DNA of 64,000 nt from Elioraea sp051860475 (lineage in GTDB: Bacteria; Pseudomonadota; Alphaproteobacteria; Acetobacterales; Acetobacteraceae): positions 1-64,000 of the forward strand of contig NZ_JBHYDW010000003.1 of NCBI RefSeq assembly GCF_051860475.1, in the 5' to 3' direction. The translations under genes and the position numbers were made by a program. Positions 9,278-19,500 of the stretch are shown here, piece after piece. Under the pieces are notes generated by a model. That model saw nothing but the letters and a program-made list of their open reading frames with translations. It did not search any database and was not told where the DNA came from. Position 1 is the first letter of the stretch; each line of letters begins with the position of its first letter.

Positions 9278-10599
9278 CGCGATGCCCGGGCTTCGCCCGG
9301 AGCGGGCAGCGCGCCCTCGGCGGGCAGACGCGCGGGATCGTTGCGCCTGAGCCAGGCCTCGGCCTCGCGCGCAACCTCCGGCGGCAGCGTATGCTCGACC
9401 TCGTCCGCCGCGCGATGCGCCGCCCACGGCCCGAGCCCTCCGGCCGCCTGCATGTAGTGCTCCCACAGCCGGTGCCGGCGGGTGAGCTCGCGCGCGAGCG
9501 CAAGCCCCGGCCCGGTCAGCGCGACCCGCTCGCCTTCCGCGCGCACCCAGCCCGCCGCGGCGAGCCAGCGCGGCAAGAGCGCGCGCTGCCAGCGCGACCA
9601 GCCGGCACCGCGCCCCAGTTCCGCCCAGCTGTGGGTGGCCTCAGGCGCCCGCTCGGCCGCCTCGAACGCGGCGCGCAGCGCATGGTCGCGCGCCACCGTG
9701 AGCGACAGCATCGCCTGGCGCGCAGCGAAGGCGAGCGCACCGCGCCGCGGCGCGAACAGCAGCGCGGCCACGAACAGCGCGCAGGCAACCAGCGTGATCG
9801 TCGCCCCGGTCGGCAGGTCGGGCAGGATCGCCGAGAGGGCGGCGCCGAACCAGGCCGAGACCGCGCCCAGCGCGGCGGCGATCGGCACCATGATCTCGAG
9901 CCGCTCGGTGAGCAGCCGCGCGGTCGCCGCCGGGATCACCATCAGCGCGACCACCAGGATCAGCCCGACGGCGCGCAGCCCAGCCACCGTCACCGCGAGC
10001 ATGAGCGCGAGCAGCGCCAGGTCGAGCGCGCGCACGGGCAGGCCCACCGAGGCCGCGAATGCACGGTCGAAGCAGAGCGCGGCAAGCGGGCGGAACATCA
10101 CGACGACGAGGCCGAGCGCAAGCACGGCGAGCGTGAGGATGACCTGGGCATCGGCCGCGCTCATGCCGGCGGCCTGGCCGAGGATGAATCCCTTCAGGCC
10201 CGCCTGCCCACCCACGGGCAGGGACTGCACCACCGACATCAGCACCACGCCGATGCCGAAGCCGATCGACAGCACCAGCGCCATCGCGGCGTCGTCGCGC
10301 AGGCGTCCGCCCTCGGTGATCGCGTTCACGATCAGCACCGAGACCGCGGCGGTCGTGGCCGCACCCGCGAGCAGGAGCGGCAGCGAGCGCACGTCCCAGC
10401 CGATCAGCGCGGCGAGGATGAAGGCGCCGGCGACCCCTGGCAGGGTGGCATGCGCGGCGGCATCGGCGATCAGCGCGCGACCGCGCAGCAGCACAAAGCA
10501 GCCGAGCGCGCCGGCGGCCAGCCCGAAGGCCGCGCATCCCAGCGTCACCACCGCGGCGTTGTAGCCGGCGGAGAACAGCAGCGCGTCGAGCAGCGTCAT
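9274..10599 (-). CDS. Metal ABC transporter permease with C-terminal DtxR/MntR-like domain
   Basis: The 441-residue protein has an ABC-3 permease part at about residues 1-300 (RGRALIADAAAHATLPGVAG signature and eight to nine helices). A soluble extension of about 140 residues follows. The extension reads like a DtxR-family module: a winged-helix-like stretch (SWAELGRGAGWSRWQRALLP, WLAAAGWVRAEGERVALTGPG) and then the metal-binding and dimerisation pattern RRHRLWEHYMQ near residue 375 and AHRAADEVEHTLPPEV near 395. This suggests cytoplasmic metal sensing on the transporter itself. The gene overlaps its neighbours by 4 nt on both sides. Confidence 0.88.
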   Translation of the reverse strand: MTLLDALLFSAGYNAAVVTLGCAAFGLAAGALGCFVLLRGRALIADAAAHATLPGVAGAFILAALIGWDVRSLPLLLAGAATTAAVSVLIVNAITEGGRLRDDAAMALVLSIGFGIGVVLMSVVQSLPVGGQAGLKGFILGQAAGMSAADAQVILTLAVLALGLVVVMFRPLAALCFDRAFAASVGLPVRALDLALLALMLAVTVAGLRAVGLILVVALMVIPAATARLLTERLEIMVPIAAALGAVSAWFGAALSAILPDLPTGATITLVACALFVAALLFAPRRGALAFAARQAMLSLTVARDHALRAAFEAAERAPEATHSWAELGRGAGWSRWQRALLPRWLAAAGWVRAEGERVALTGPGLALARELTRRHRLWEHYMQAAGGLGPWAAHRAADEVEHTLPPEVAREAEAWLRRNDPARLPAEGALPAPGEARASR

Positions 10600-11390
10600 G
10601 TCCCGGGACCGGCCGGCCGGGTGCCGGTCTGCGCGGCGGCGACGGCGCGCTCGAGCAGGCTGAGCCGTCCGCCATAGGTGCGCGCGAGGTTCTCGGCGGT
10701 GAAGCAGCTCGCCATCGGTCCGGCGGCGATCGCACGGACGTTGAGCAGCAGCACATGATCGAAATACTGCGGTGCGGTCGCGAGATCATGGTGCACCGCG
10801 ATCACCGTGCGCCCCTCCTCGGCGAGGCGTCGCAGCACCTCGACGATCGCACGCTCGGTGGCGGCATCGACGCCGGCGAAGGGCTCGTCCATCAGGTAGA
10901 GATCGGCCTCGAGCGCCAGCGCGCGGGCGAGGAAGACGCGCTGCTGCTGCCCGCCGGAGAGCTGGCCGATCTGGCGGTCGGCGAACTCCGCCATGCCGAC
11001 CTCGGCCAGCGCGGCGCGCGCGCGTTCGCGCTCGGCGCGCGGCAATGGGCGGAACCAGCCGGCGCGCGGATAGCGGCCCTGCGCGACGACCTGAAGCGCG
11101 GTCGCGGGGAAGTCCCAGTCCACGCTCGCGCGCTGCGGCAGATAGCCCACGCGCGAGCGCGCCTGCTCGAATGGGAGGCCGAACAGCCGCACCTCGCCCG
11201 AGAGCCGCGGCACAAGCCCGAGCACGGCCTTCAGCAGCGTGGACTTGCCCGCACCGTTCGGCCCGACGATCGCGACCAGCCCGGCCGCCGGCGAGGTCCA
11301 GGAGACATCCCAGAGCACGGGCGCCTGGTGATAGGCGACCGTCAGGTGCTGCACGGTCAACGCCGGCACGGGCAGCGGCGCGATCGGCAT
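10596..11390 (-). CDS. Metal ABC transporter ATP-binding protein
   Basis: This 264-residue ATPase energises the metal importer. It has Walker A GPNGAGKSTLLKAVLG, a Q-loop at GYLPQRASVDWDFP, the ABC signature LSGGQQQRVFLARALA, Walker B DLYLMDEPFAGVDA and the switch histidine in VIAVHHDL. GYLPQR and the DWDFP segment are typical of Mn/Zn/Fe-chelate importer ATPases. It overlaps the permease start by 4 nt and follows the receptor gene by 2 nt. Confidence 0.93.
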   Translation of the reverse strand: MPIAPLPVPALTVQHLTVAYHQAPVLWDVSWTSPAAGLVAIVGPNGAGKSTLLKAVLGLVPRLSGEVRLFGLPFEQARSRVGYLPQRASVDWDFPATALQVVAQGRYPRAGWFRPLPRAERERARAALAEVGMAEFADRQIGQLSGGQQQRVFLARALALEADLYLMDEPFAGVDAATERAIVEVLRRLAEEGRTVIAVHHDLATAPQYFDHVLLLNVRAIAAGPMASCFTAENLARTYGGRLSLLERAVAAAQTGTRPAGPGT

Positions 11391-11392
11391 GG

Positions 11393-12427
11393 TCAGCCCC
11401 GCGTGCGGAGGCGGTTCTGGAAGCCGCGCTCGGGTGCGGTGCCGCCGAGGGCGCGCACGATCGTCGTGACGTTGTGGTCGATCATGCCGACATAGGTGCC
11501 CTCGTAGCTGCCGGGATCGCCCATTGCGTCGGAGAACAGCGCGCCGCCGACCACCACGCGGTGTCCGCGCGCCGCCGCACCCTCGACCAGCGCGAGCACG
11601 TTGCGGTCCGATACCGAGGTCTCGACGAACACGGCCGGGATGCGCCGCTCGACCAGCACCGCGACCAGTTCCCGGATGCGCCGTACGCCGGCCTCGGACT
11701 CGGTGGAGAGGCCCTGGATGCCGAGCACCTCGATGCCGTAGCGGCGGGCGAAGTAGTTGAACGCGTCATGCGCGGTGACGATCACGCGCTGGCGCTCCGG
11801 GATGGTCGCCAGCGCCTGCACGGCGTAGGCGTCGAGTGCGCGCACGCGCTCGCGCAGCGTCTCGACGTTGCGGCGGAACAGGGCCGTGTTCCCGGCGTCG
11901 TGCGCCGCCAGCCGGTCGGCGATCAGCTCGGCTGCGCGCATCCAGGCGGTCGGGTCCATCCAGACATGCGGGTCGTAGAGCCCGTCCGTGCCCTCGGGCT
12001 CGATCAGCTCCTCCTCCGGCAGGAGCTCCGTGACGGCATAGACCGGCTTGCCGGTACGTGCGACGCGCACGAAGGCGTCGCTCATTTTCCCCTCGAGCAG
12101 CAGGCCGTTGTAGAAGATCACGTCGGCCCGCAGCATCTTCGCCACGTCCTCGCGCGTCGGCTTGTAGAGATGCGGGTCCACGCCCGCGCCGAGCAGCGTC
12201 TCCACCCGGATCCGGTCGCCGCCGATCTCACGCACGATGTCGCCGATCATCGCGGTCGTGGCGAGCACGGAGAGCACCGGGCCGCCGCGCTGCTGAGCCA
12301 GGGCCGCCGGGGCGAGCATGGCCACCGCGCCGGCCAGCATGGCGCGGCGCGCGACCGAGGGACGGGCAAGGCGGGCGGGCGTGGCGGACTTGGACACGGC
12401 GGGGCTCCGGCGACGGGAAGAGCACAT
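11393..12427 (-). CDS. Metal ABC transporter substrate-binding protein (cluster A-I, Mn/Fe/Zn)
   Basis: This 344-residue periplasmic receptor captures a divalent metal. A long N-terminal signal (Arg-rich start, then ARRAMLAGAVAMLAPAALAQQ) resembles a Tat or extended Sec signal. Metal-ligand motifs of the family are present: GAGVDPHLYKPT, DPHVWMDPTAW, TAHDAFNYFARRYG and an ETSVSDRN segment. No His-rich loop of the zinc-specific type is seen, which slightly favours Mn or Fe. It opens the operon, and the regulator gene diverges from it about 160 nt away. Confidence 0.9.
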   Translation of the reverse strand: MCSSRRRSPAVSKSATPARLARPSVARRAMLAGAVAMLAPAALAQQRGGPVLSVLATTAMIGDIVREIGGDRIRVETLLGAGVDPHLYKPTREDVAKMLRADVIFYNGLLLEGKMSDAFVRVARTGKPVYAVTELLPEEELIEPEGTDGLYDPHVWMDPTAWMRAAELIADRLAAHDAGNTALFRRNVETLRERVRALDAYAVQALATIPERQRVIVTAHDAFNYFARRYGIEVLGIQGLSTESEAGVRRIRELVAVLVERRIPAVFVETSVSDRNVLALVEGAAARGHRVVVGGALFSDAMGDPGSYEGTYVGMIDHNVTTIVRALGGTAPERGFQNRLRTRG

Positions 12428-12585
12428 CGGATGTGGCCTCCACTATGGCCATGCGTAGCCCAGGCGTCAATATCACCCGCCAACCCGACTATGGATGACA
12501 AACAATAAACTGTAGCATCGGCTTCAAATTGTCCGGCCCGCTTCGCCGTGGTAAGCCCCCCTCCCCCGACGCGCTGGACCGAGAG
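12428..12585. promoter_or_regulatory. Divergent control region between metal importer and mntR-like gene
   Basis: This 158-nt region is the most AT-rich stretch in its neighbourhood and separates the importer operon (minus) from the regulator (plus). The heptamer ACTATGG occurs twice, at 12442-12448 and 12488-12494. The first copy is part of a dyad, CTATGGCCATGCGTAG (12443-12458), whose core ATGGCCAT is a perfect palindrome. These are reasonable candidate operators for the adjacent metal regulator, but they do not match a fixed consensus that I can name. The promoters are not resolved. Confidence 0.4.
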
Positions 12586-13035
12586 ATGCCCGACCCGGAC
12601 GATCCCGCCCCCCCCGACGCCCCGGCCGAGGCTGCACGCCACGCCTCGGCGCGCTCGGCCCGGGCGAGTGCGCTGACCGAGGACTACGTGGAGATCATCG
12701 CGGATCTGCTCGCGCGCGAGGGCGAGGCGCGGCCGACCGACATTGCGCGCCGGCTCGGCGTGGCGCATGCGACCGCGATCAAGACGATCGCGCGGCTGAA
12801 ACGCGACGGGCTCGCCCATGCGCGGCCCTATCGTGGCGTGTTCCTGACCGACGCCGGGATTGCGCTCGCGCGACGCGTGAAGGCGCGGCACCAGACGGTC
12901 GTTGCGTTCCTCGGTGCGATCGGCGTCCCCGAGGCGATCGCCGAAGCCGATGCCGAGGGAATCGAGCATCACGTCAGCGACGAAACCCTCGCCGCGTTCG
13001 AACGTTTCCTTGCACAGAGACCGCGACGCCGCTGA
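12586..13035 (+). CDS. mntR: MntR-type (DtxR family) metal-responsive transcriptional regulator
   Basis: This 149-residue DNA-binding repressor responds to Mn2+ (or a related metal). After a charged tail of about 35 residues comes the winged helix TEDYVEIIADLLAREGEARPTD..., with recognition helix region RRLGVAHATAIKTIARLKRDG. The metal-binding and dimerisation part follows: LTDAGIALARRVKARHQTVVAFL and EADAEGIEHHVSDETLAAFERF. The EGIEHH pattern is characteristic of MntR. I chose ATG 12586 over an in-frame TTG at 12529, though no strong ribosome site decides it. Its position opposite the importer suggests that it controls that operon. Confidence 0.88.
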   Translation: MPDPDDPAPPDAPAEAARHASARSARASALTEDYVEIIADLLAREGEARPTDIARRLGVAHATAIKTIARLKRDGLAHARPYRGVFLTDAGIALARRVKARHQTVVAFLGAIGVPEAIAEADAEGIEHHVSDETLAAFERFLAQRPRRR

Positions 13036-13230
13036 TCACGACCTGCTTCGTGCGGGTTGCGCACTCCATGCGCGCCGTCGTAGGGATATGACAGACAGCG
13101 CGTCGCGATGCCGGCGGCGCCGAATGCATGGTCGTGCCATCGCGCACGTCATGCCGGTCCGCCGCCACCGTCTTGCTTGCGGGGAGCGGCACCGCACCAT
13201 CCCGAGCCTGAACGGGGAGAGCATCGGGCG

Positions 13231-16200
13231 ATGACGACAGACAGCTTGGAGCGCAAGCGCGGCGCGAGGCCGCAGCGGCGCAACAGCCGAACCCTCGCGG
13301 CCGAGACGCGCATGCAGGGAGACGATGGCCCATCACGCGTGCCGCCGCCGCGCGTCCGCGCGCTGCATCCGCTGTTGATTGGCCCGCTGCCCGCCTGGGA
13401 CGCCGTGTTCGCCGAAACCGCGGCTCTCGGCTTCGACACCGTCTTGCTGCCGCCGGTGTTCGCGCCCGACAGCACCGGTGACCTGTTCCGCACGGCGGAT
13501 CATGACCGGGCGCACCCGATCCTGGCCGCGACCGAGGACGGCGATGCCACGATCGCAGGTCTCTGCGCGGGCGCACGGGAGCACGGGCTCGCGCTCTGGC
13601 TCGACCTTGTCGCCGATCGCGCGCCCGAGGCGGGCGTGCTGGTGCGCACGCATCCGGACTGGTTCGAGGTGCCGGGCACGACCGCACCGCTCGATCCGCG
13701 CCGCGATCTTCCGGGTGCTGGCATGCGCCGCGCACGCACCGAGGCGGCCGAACCGCTCGCCGCCTGGTGGGCCGAGCGTCTCGTGCGCTGGCGCGCGGCC
13801 GGAGTGTCGGGGCTGCGCTGCCTCGATCCGCAGGCCGTTCCGGCTACGTTCTGGCGCGCGCTGTTCGCCGCCGACGTCCCGCCGGCCCGGCTGGCCTGGA
13901 CGCCGGGCGTGCCCGCACCGGCGGTCGCGACCCTCGCCGGGCTCGGATTCACCCGCACCGCCGACAGCCTCGCCTGGTGGGACCTGCGCGCGGAGTGGTG
14001 GGCCGAGGAGGCACAATGCCTTGCCGCGATCGCGCCGGCGCTCGCGGTGGTCGGCGCGCCCTTCGCCGCCGAGCCCGCGCTGCCGCAGGGTGAGGCCGGC
14101 GCCATCGCCGCACGCCGGCGCCTGCGCATCGCCGCCGGGTTCGGCTGCGGACTGATCGTGCCGATGGGCTGGGAGAGGGGCTTCACCCGACGCTGGGACG
14201 CTGTGCGCGACCGGCCAGGCGATCTCGACCCCGAGGGACCGGGCGCACCGGCGGGCTGGGACGTCGCGACCGATCTGCGCGCCGCGAACGAGACGATCGC
14301 GGACGGACATGCCACGCGCAGCCTCGCCGGACCGGGCGCGCAGCTGGTCGCGCTCATGCGCGCGGACGGGGCCGACACGCGCACGGCCAGGTCGCTGCGC
14401 GTGACACTCGCCAACACATCCGATGTCGCCGCGACCAGCGTCGATCCCGCCCTGCTGCTGCCGGGGCTCGGCGGCCGGTTCACCAAGGCGGTGCCCGTGC
14501 TGCCCGCGCACGGGACCGCGCTGGCGCCCGGCCAGCCGATCGCGCTCGGGCCGGGCGAGGCGCGGGTGTTCCGCGCCGTGCCGACCGAGCCCGTGCGCGC
14601 CCCCGACGCCGCCGTCACGGGTCCGGTGCCCGAGGGCACGACCTGGCCCGCAAGCGCGGCGGCGCGGCTGCCGCGCATCGGCATCGAGGCGGTCTTGCCT
14701 GCGGTCGATGGCGGACGCTTCGCGGTGAAGCGGCTCGCCGGCGAGCTGCTCGAGGTGGAGGCTGACCTGATCTGCGACGGCCACGACAGGCTCGCCGCGG
14801 TGGTGCAGTACCGCGCCGCCGACGAGGCCGAGTGGCGCGAGGCGCCGCTCGCGCTGGTCGCGAACGACCGCTGGCGCGGCGCCTTCCCGCTCGCCCGTCT
14901 CGGCCGGCACGTGTTCCGCATCGTCGCCTGGCGCGATGTGTTCGCCTCGTTCCGGGTCGAGCTCGAGAAGAAGCATGATGCGGGGCTGAACCTGACGCTT
15001 GAACTCCAGGAAGGCTCCGGGCTCGTATCGGCGGCGGCTGCACGGGGTGGCGACGCACTGGCCGCGGTGGCCCAGCGTCTCGCGAGCACGGATGACGCGG
15101 AGCGGCTCTCGCTCCTGCTCGACCCGCATACCGAGTCGCTGATGCGCATGGCCGACGACCGGCCCTTCGCGGCCATGAGCGTCGAGCACCCGGTGGATGC
15201 CGAGCGGCGCGAGGCGCGCTTCGCCTCGTGGTACGAGCTGTTCCCGCGCAGCCAGTCCGGCGACCCGGCGCGCCACGGCACCTTCGCCGACGTGATCCGG
15301 CGCCTGCCCGAGATCCGCGATCTCGGCTTCGACGTGCTCTACTTCACGCCGATCCACCCGATCGGCCGCATCAACCGCAAGGGCCGCAACAACAGCCTGA
15401 CCGCGGGTCCCGACGACCCGGGCAGTCCGTACGCGATCGGCGCGGCTGAGGGCGGGCACGACGCGATCCACCCGGAGCTCGGCACGATCGAGGATTTCCG
15501 CGCCCTCGTCGCGGCCGCGCATGACCACGGGCTCGAGATCGCGCTCGACTTCGCGATCCAGTGCAGCCCCGACCATCCCTGGCTGAAGGAGCACAAGGAC
15601 TGGTTCGCGTGGCGGCCGGACGGCTCGCTGCGCTACGCCGAGAACCCGCCCAAGAAGTACGAGGACATCGTCAATGTCGAGTTCTATGCGACGGGTGCCG
15701 TGCCCTCGCTGTGGGAGGCGCTGCGCGATGTCGTGCGGTTCTGGGCGCGCGAGGGCGTGCGCACGTTCCGGGTGGACAACCCGCACACCAAGCCGCTGCC
15801 GTTCTGGGAGTGGCTGATCGCCGATATCCGCGCCGAGTTCCCCGACGCGATCTTCTTCTCCGAGGCGTTCACCCGGCCGAAGATGATGTATCGTCTCGCC
15901 AAGGTGGGGTTCGGCCAGAGCTACACCTACTTCACCTGGCGCAACGAGAAGCGCGAGATCATGGAGTACCTGACGGAGCTGACCACCACCGCGCCGCGCG
16001 ACTTCTTCCGGCCGAACTTCTTCGTCAACACGCCCGACATCAATCCGCGCTTCCTCCAGACCTCGGGCCGGCCGGGCTTCCTGATCCGTGCGGCTCTCGC
16101 GACCACGCTGTCGGGACTCTGGGGCATGTACGAGGGCTTCGAGCTCTGCGAGGCGGCCGCGCTGCCGGGCAAGGAGGAGTATTTCGACTCCGAGAAGTAC

Positions 16201-16599
16201 CAGCTGCGCGCCTGGGACCGCGACCGTCCCGGCAACATCAAGGCCGAAATCGCCCGGCTGAACGCGATCCGCCGGGCCAACCCTGCCTTGCAGAGCCATC
16301 TCGGTCTCGCCTTCCACAACGCCTATGACGACGCCGTGCTGTGGTTCCGCAAGGCCACGCCCGATCGCTCGAACGTCGTGCTGGTCGCGGTCAGCCTCGA
16401 TCCGCATCATGCGCACGAGGTCTCGGTCGAACTGCCGCTCTGGGAGTGGGGCCTGCCGGATCACGCGGCGCTGGAGGCCGAGGAGCTGATGACCGGTCGC
16501 CGTTTCGTCTGGCAGGGCAAGATGCAGCAGATCAGGCTCGATCCCGCCGGGCTGCCGTTCGGCCTGTGGCGCGTCCATCCGGTCGGGCACGCCGCATGA
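13231..16599 (+). CDS. glgE: Alpha-1,4-glucan:maltose-1-phosphate maltosyltransferase with an extra N-terminal GH13-like domain
   Basis: GlgE extends alpha-1,4-glucan chains using maltose 1-phosphate. The protein has 1122 residues against about 660-700 for classic GlgE. The classic enzyme begins near residue 480 (LPRIGIEAVLPAVDGGRFAV). Its nucleophile region FRVDNPHTKPLPFWEW places the Asp at about residue 849, and the acid/base region FFSEAFTRPKMM places the Glu at about 878. Residues about 45-370 resemble a second, degenerate GH13 barrel (LLPPVFAPDSTGDLFRTADH, SGLRCLDPQ) in which the catalytic Asp motif is not intact. The start is ATG 13231, preceded by GGGGAGAG. The stop overlaps treS by 4 nt. 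Confidence 0.95.
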   Translation: MTTDSLERKRGARPQRRNSRTLAAETRMQGDDGPSRVPPPRVRALHPLLIGPLPAWDAVFAETAALGFDTVLLPPVFAPDSTGDLFRTADHDRAHPILAATEDGDATIAGLCAGAREHGLALWLDLVADRAPEAGVLVRTHPDWFEVPGTTAPLDPRRDLPGAGMRRARTEAAEPLAAWWAERLVRWRAAGVSGLRCLDPQAVPATFWRALFAADVPPARLAWTPGVPAPAVATLAGLGFTRTADSLAWWDLRAEWWAEEAQCLAAIAPALAVVGAPFAAEPALPQGEAGAIAARRRLRIAAGFGCGLIVPMGWERGFTRRWDAVRDRPGDLDPEGPGAPAGWDVATDLRAANETIADGHATRSLAGPGAQLVALMRADGADTRTARSLRVTLANTSDVAATSVDPALLLPGLGGRFTKAVPVLPAHGTALAPGQPIALGPGEARVFRAVPTEPVRAPDAAVTGPVPEGTTWPASAAARLPRIGIEAVLPAVDGGRFAVKRLAGELLEVEADLICDGHDRLAAVVQYRAADEAEWREAPLALVANDRWRGAFPLARLGRHVFRIVAWRDVFASFRVELEKKHDAGLNLTLELQEGSGLVSAAAARGGDALAAVAQRLASTDDAERLSLLLDPHTESLMRMADDRPFAAMSVEHPVDAERREARFASWYELFPRSQSGDPARHGTFADVIRRLPEIRDLGFDVLYFTPIHPIGRINRKGRNNSLTAGPDDPGSPYAIGAAEGGHDAIHPELGTIEDFRALVAAAHDHGLEIALDFAIQCSPDHPWLKEHKDWFAWRPDGSLRYAENPPKKYEDIVNVEFYATGAVPSLWEALRDVVRFWAREGVRTFRVDNPHTKPLPFWEWLIADIRAEFPDAIFFSEAFTRPKMMYRLAKVGFGQSYTYFTWRNEKREIMEYLTELTTTAPRDFFRPNFFVNTPDINPRFLQTSGRPGFLIRAALATTLSGLWGMYEGFELCEAAALPGKEEYFDSEKYQLRAWDRDRPGNIKAEIARLNAIRRANPALQSHLGLAFHNAYDDAVLWFRKATPDRSNVVLVAVSLDPHHAHEVSVELPLWEWGLPDHAALEAEELMTGRRFVWQGKMQQIRLDPAGLPFGLWRVHPVGHAA

Positions 16600-19500
16600 G
16601 TGAGCGCGATCCGCACTGGTACCGCGACGCAGTGATCTACCAGCTGCACGTCAAGAGCTTCTTCGACGCCAACGACGACGGCGTGGGCGACTTCGCCGGG
16701 CTTATGAGGAAGCTCGACTACGTCGCCGAGCTCGGCGTCAACACGCTCTGGCTGCTGCCGTTCTACCCGAGCCCCCGCCGCGACGACGGCTACGACATCG
16801 CCGACTATCGCGGCGTGCACCCCGACTACGGCTCGCTCGCCGATGCGCGGCGCTTGGTGAAGGAGGCGCACAAGCGCGGCCTCAGGGTGATCACCGAACT
16901 CGTCATCAACCACACCTCGGACCAGCACCCGTGGTTCCAGCGCGCCCGCCGCGCGAAGCCCGGATCGTGGGAGCGCAACTTCTATGTCTGGTCCGACACC
17001 GACGACAGATACCCCGGGACGCGCATCATCTTCCTCGACACCGAGGCGTCGAACTGGGCCTGGGACGAGGTCGCGCAGGCCTATTACTGGCACCGCTTCT
17101 ACAGCCATCAGCCGGACCTGAACTTCGACAATCCGCGTGTGCTGCGCGAGGTGCTCGCGGTGATGCGGTTCTGGCTCGACATCGGCGTGGACGGGCTCAG
17201 GCTCGACGCCGTGCCCTATCTGGTCGAGCGCGAGGGGACGAACAACGAGAACCTGCCGGAGACGCACGCGATCCTGAAGCAGATCCGCGCCGAGGTGGAG
17301 CGCGCCTATCCCGGCCGGATGCTGCTCGCGGAAGCCAACCAGTGGCCGGAGGACACGCAGGTCTATTTCGGCGAGGGCGACGAATGCCACATGGCGTTCC
17401 ACTTCCCGCTGATGCCGCGCATGTACATGGCGATCGCGCAGGAGGACCGCTTCCCGATCACCGACATCCTGCGTCAGACGCCCGACATCCCGCCCGGCTG
17501 CCAGTGGGCGATCTTCCTGCGCAACCATGACGAGCTGACGCTCGAGATGGTGACCGACAAGGAGCGTGACTATCTCTGGAGCACCTATGCCGCCGATCGC
17601 CGCGCGCGCCTGAATCTCGGCATCCGCCGTCGTCTTGCGCCGCTGCTCGAGCATGATCGCCGCCGCATCGAGCTGATGAACGGGCTGCTGCTGTCGATGC
17701 CGGGCACGCCGATCATCTACTACGGCGATGAGATCGGCATGGGCGACAACATCTATCTCGGCGATCGCGACGGCGTGCGCACGCCGATGCAGTGGTCGCC
17801 CGACCGTAACGCTGGCTTCAGCCGCGCTGATCCGGCGCGGCTCGTGCTGCCGCCGATCCAGGATCCGATCTACGGCTTCCAGGCGGTGAACGTGGAGGCG
17901 CAGTCGCGCGACCCGCACTCGCTTCTCAATTGGACGCGCCGGATGTTGGCGGTGCGCGCGCGCTCGAAGGCGTTCGGGCGCGGCACGCTGCGCCTGCTCT
18001 ATCCGTCGAACCGCAAGGTGCTCGCCTATCTGCGCGAGGAGGGCGAGGACGCAATCCTCTGCGTGTTCAACCTCTCGCGCGCGTCCCAGGCGGTCGAGCT
18101 CGACCTCTCCGCGCTTGCCGGGCGCGTGCCGGTGGAGATGCTGGGCGGCACGCCGTTCCCGCCGATCGGCCGGCTGACCTACCTGCTCACGCTGCCGCCC
18201 TACGCCTTCTACTGGTTCGTGCTCGCCGAGGAGATGGCGATGCCGGGCTGGCACGTGAAGGCGCCGGAGCCGCTGCCGGAACTGCGCACGATCGTGATCC
18301 GCAACGACGCGACCGAGCTCCTCAATCCTGCCGTCCGCCGCGAGCTCGAGCGCGAGATCCTGCCGGCCTGGCTGCCGCTGCGCCGCTGGTTCGCGGCCAA
18401 GGGCGAGACGCCGCGCGAGATCCGCATCGCCGCGCACGCGACCGTGCCGCATACCGGCGGCTATGTCGCGCTCGCGGAGGCCGAGGCGACGCTGGAGACG
18501 CACCAGGCGCGCTTCTTCATCCCGCTCGCCGCGGTGGCGGAGGACACGCCGAGCCCGCTGCCCGCGCAGCTCGCGCTGTCGCGGCTGCGCCAGGTGCGCC
18601 GCGTCGGCTATCTGACCGACGCCTTCGCTTCCGAGGCGCTGGTGCCGGCCGTGCTGGCCTGTCTGCGCGAGGGCGCGACACTCGCGACGGGGGAGGGCGA
18701 GATCCACTTCCTCGCCACGGACCGCCTTGCGAGCCTCGACCTGCCGGCGGAGGCGGAGACGCGGCGGCTCTCGGCCGAGCAGTCGAACTCGACGCTGATC
18801 CATGGCGAGGCGGTGGTGCTGAAGCTGCTGCGACGGCTTGCCCCGGGGATTCATCCCGAGGCCGAGATGACACGCCATCTCACCGCGTCCGGCTACGAGG
18901 GCGCACCGGCGCTGCTCGGCGAGGTCGTGCGCATCGCGCCGGACGGCACGCCCTGCACGCTGATGCTGCTGCAAGCCTTCGTGCGCAACCAGGGCGACGG
19001 GTGGCAGTGGACGCTGGACTGGCTGCACCGAGCCGTGGACGAGGCAGCGCTGAGCGAGGCCGTGCCGGCGGATGCCTTCGCCGGCTACCTGCCGATCGCC
19101 GAGGCGATCGGGCGGCGGCTCGGCGAGCTGCATGCCGTGCTCGCGCGCCCCGGCGTCAACCCGGACTTCGCGCCCGAGCCCGCGGGGCCGGACGATGCCG
19201 CGGCATGGGGTGCGGACACGCTTGCGCAGCTCGACGGCGCGCTCGCAGCGCTCGCCGGCGCGGCCGTGCCCGAGGCGGCGCAGCCCTTCGTCGCCGACTT
19301 GCGGGCCGCGACGAAGCGGCTGAGGCGGGCCGTGCCGCGGCTCGCGCGCAAGGCGCACGGCGCGCTGAAGACGCGCCATCATGGCGACTTCCATCTCGGC
19401 CAGGTGCTGATCGCGCATGGCGACGCGGTGATCGTCGATTTCGAAGGCGAGCCCGCTCGCCCGCTCGCCGAGCGCCGCGCCAAGGCGAGCCCGCTGCGCG

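Noticed and set aside
13333..19418. Long antisense frames opposite glgE and treS
   Set aside because: Composition is typical of antisense shadows, and the sense proteins are clearly identified.
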